Shown here piece by piece: positions 63,593-64,000 of a DNA stretch of 64,000 bases. Numbering within the stretch: position 1 is the stretch's first letter; each line of letters begins with the position of its first letter. Location of the stretch: the IMG/VR virus record IMGVR_UViG_3300028394_002801, positions 46,396 through 110,395 of that record; one strand, written 5' to 3'. This DNA is from a virus. The notes beneath the pieces are model-generated. The model saw only the letters and a program-made list of their open reading frames with translations. It ran no database searches and was not told the DNA's origin. The translations under genes and the position numbers were made by a program.

Positions 63593-64000
63593 AAGAAGAA
63601 ACATTAAAAAGAATATTTGAATTCCTTGAAGAGAAGGGAGAACATAATATTCCATTTAAAATCAAGTTGATATTTAATGAACCATTAACAAAAGAAGATT
63701 TGAATGTTAAAGGTTATTTGAATTTAATGCATTCAAAAATAACCTCATTGCCAGAAGGGTTAAATGTTAGGGGTTGGTTGAGTTTAGGGTTTACAAATAT
63801 AGCCTCATTACCAGAAGGATTGAAAGTTGGAGGTGATTTGATTTTATATAAATGTATTAAATTAACCTCATTACCAGAAGGTTTGAAAGTTGGTGGTTAT
63901 TTGGATTTAAGAAAAACAAATATAACCTTATTACCAAAAGGGTTGGAGGTTCATAGTAGTTTGGTTATTACAGATACAGCATTATTAGAATACACAGATA
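63589..64000 (+). CDS. LRR-like solenoid protein, cut by window edge
   Basis: Starts with GTG at 63589 overlapping the previous stop by 4 nt; the frame is open to the window end, 137 codons. Cap VKEETLKRIFEFLEEKGEHN and IPFKIKLIF, then four repeats (for example LPEGLKVGGDLILYKCIKLT) and the start of the C-terminal cap (ALLEYTD). The TTG one base upstream lies in another frame. It shows that the array continues beyond the window. Confidence 0.72.
   Translation, partial: MKEETLKRIFEFLEEKGEHNIPFKIKLIFNEPLTKEDLNVKGYLNLMHSKITSLPEGLNVRGWLSLGFTNIASLPEGLKVGGDLILYKCIKLTSLPEGLKVGGYLDLRKTNITLLPKGLEVHSSLVITDTALLEYTD

Noticed and set aside
1-64000. tRNA genes
   Set aside because: All intergenic gaps are short and none shows a cloverleaf or GTTC-type arm that I could support; a tRNA search program would be decisive.

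Overview
The window is part of a large AT-rich genome of a tailed phage (Caudoviricetes) with a contractile tail. The evidence is a tail sheath gene (cut by the left edge), a gp5-like baseplate OB-fold protein, a T4-type family B DNA polymerase, a PolB-associated 3'-5' exonuclease, a gp55-like late sigma factor, PhoH and dUTPase. There are no ribosomal or host housekeeping operons, genes are tightly packed and often overlap by 1-29 nt, and no gap exceeds 300 bases. A Bacteroidota host is suggested by two strong matches to the Bacteroidota promoter (TTTG, about 19-20 nt, TAnnTTTG), by A/T-rich leaders without Shine-Dalgarno sequences, and by a FISUMP-type domain. This remains an inference.

Layout. 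(1) 1-9852, minus strand: virion operon with a gp14-like candidate connector, a zinc-ribbon miniprotein, a 1260-residue fibre with about 670 residues of Pro/Thr hexapeptide repeats and a LamG-like tip, three tandem 167-168 residue paralogues, a FISUMP adhesin and the tail sheath. (2) 9945-13118, plus: SNF2 helicase interrupted by a LAGLIDADG intein with Gly at position 1, then a small gene with its own promoter. (3) 13115-17115, minus: seven tandem paralogues of LRR-like solenoid proteins; at least two more lie at 63056-64000. (4) 17150-19374, plus: superoxide dismutase, a gp13-like candidate neck protein and a small protein. (5) 19414-22500, minus: DNA polymerase and a probable virion protein. 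(6) 22606-24894, plus: hypothetical protein, DoxX-like membrane protein, S-adenosylmethionine synthetase. (7) 24871-39773, minus: two structural genes including a collagen-like fibre with a C1q-like tip, a terminator, then seven glycosyltransferase-like genes and an unknown. (8) 39814-64000, plus: small unknown and WYL-like proteins, a second glycan block with fucose-type genes, PhoH, sigma factor, baseplate genes and solenoid proteins.

The most striking theme is glycosylation: about 14 glycosyltransferase-like proteins plus GDP-mannose dehydratase, a DegT-like protein, nucleotidyltransferases, a cupin and an acetyltransferase. They sit close to two fibres built of Thr/Ser-rich repeats, one collagen-like. 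A testable idea is that the phage builds glycans, possibly fucosylated, and attaches them to its own fibres. A second theme is the expanded solenoid family of unknown function. Functions are read from visible motifs only; no database search was possible.
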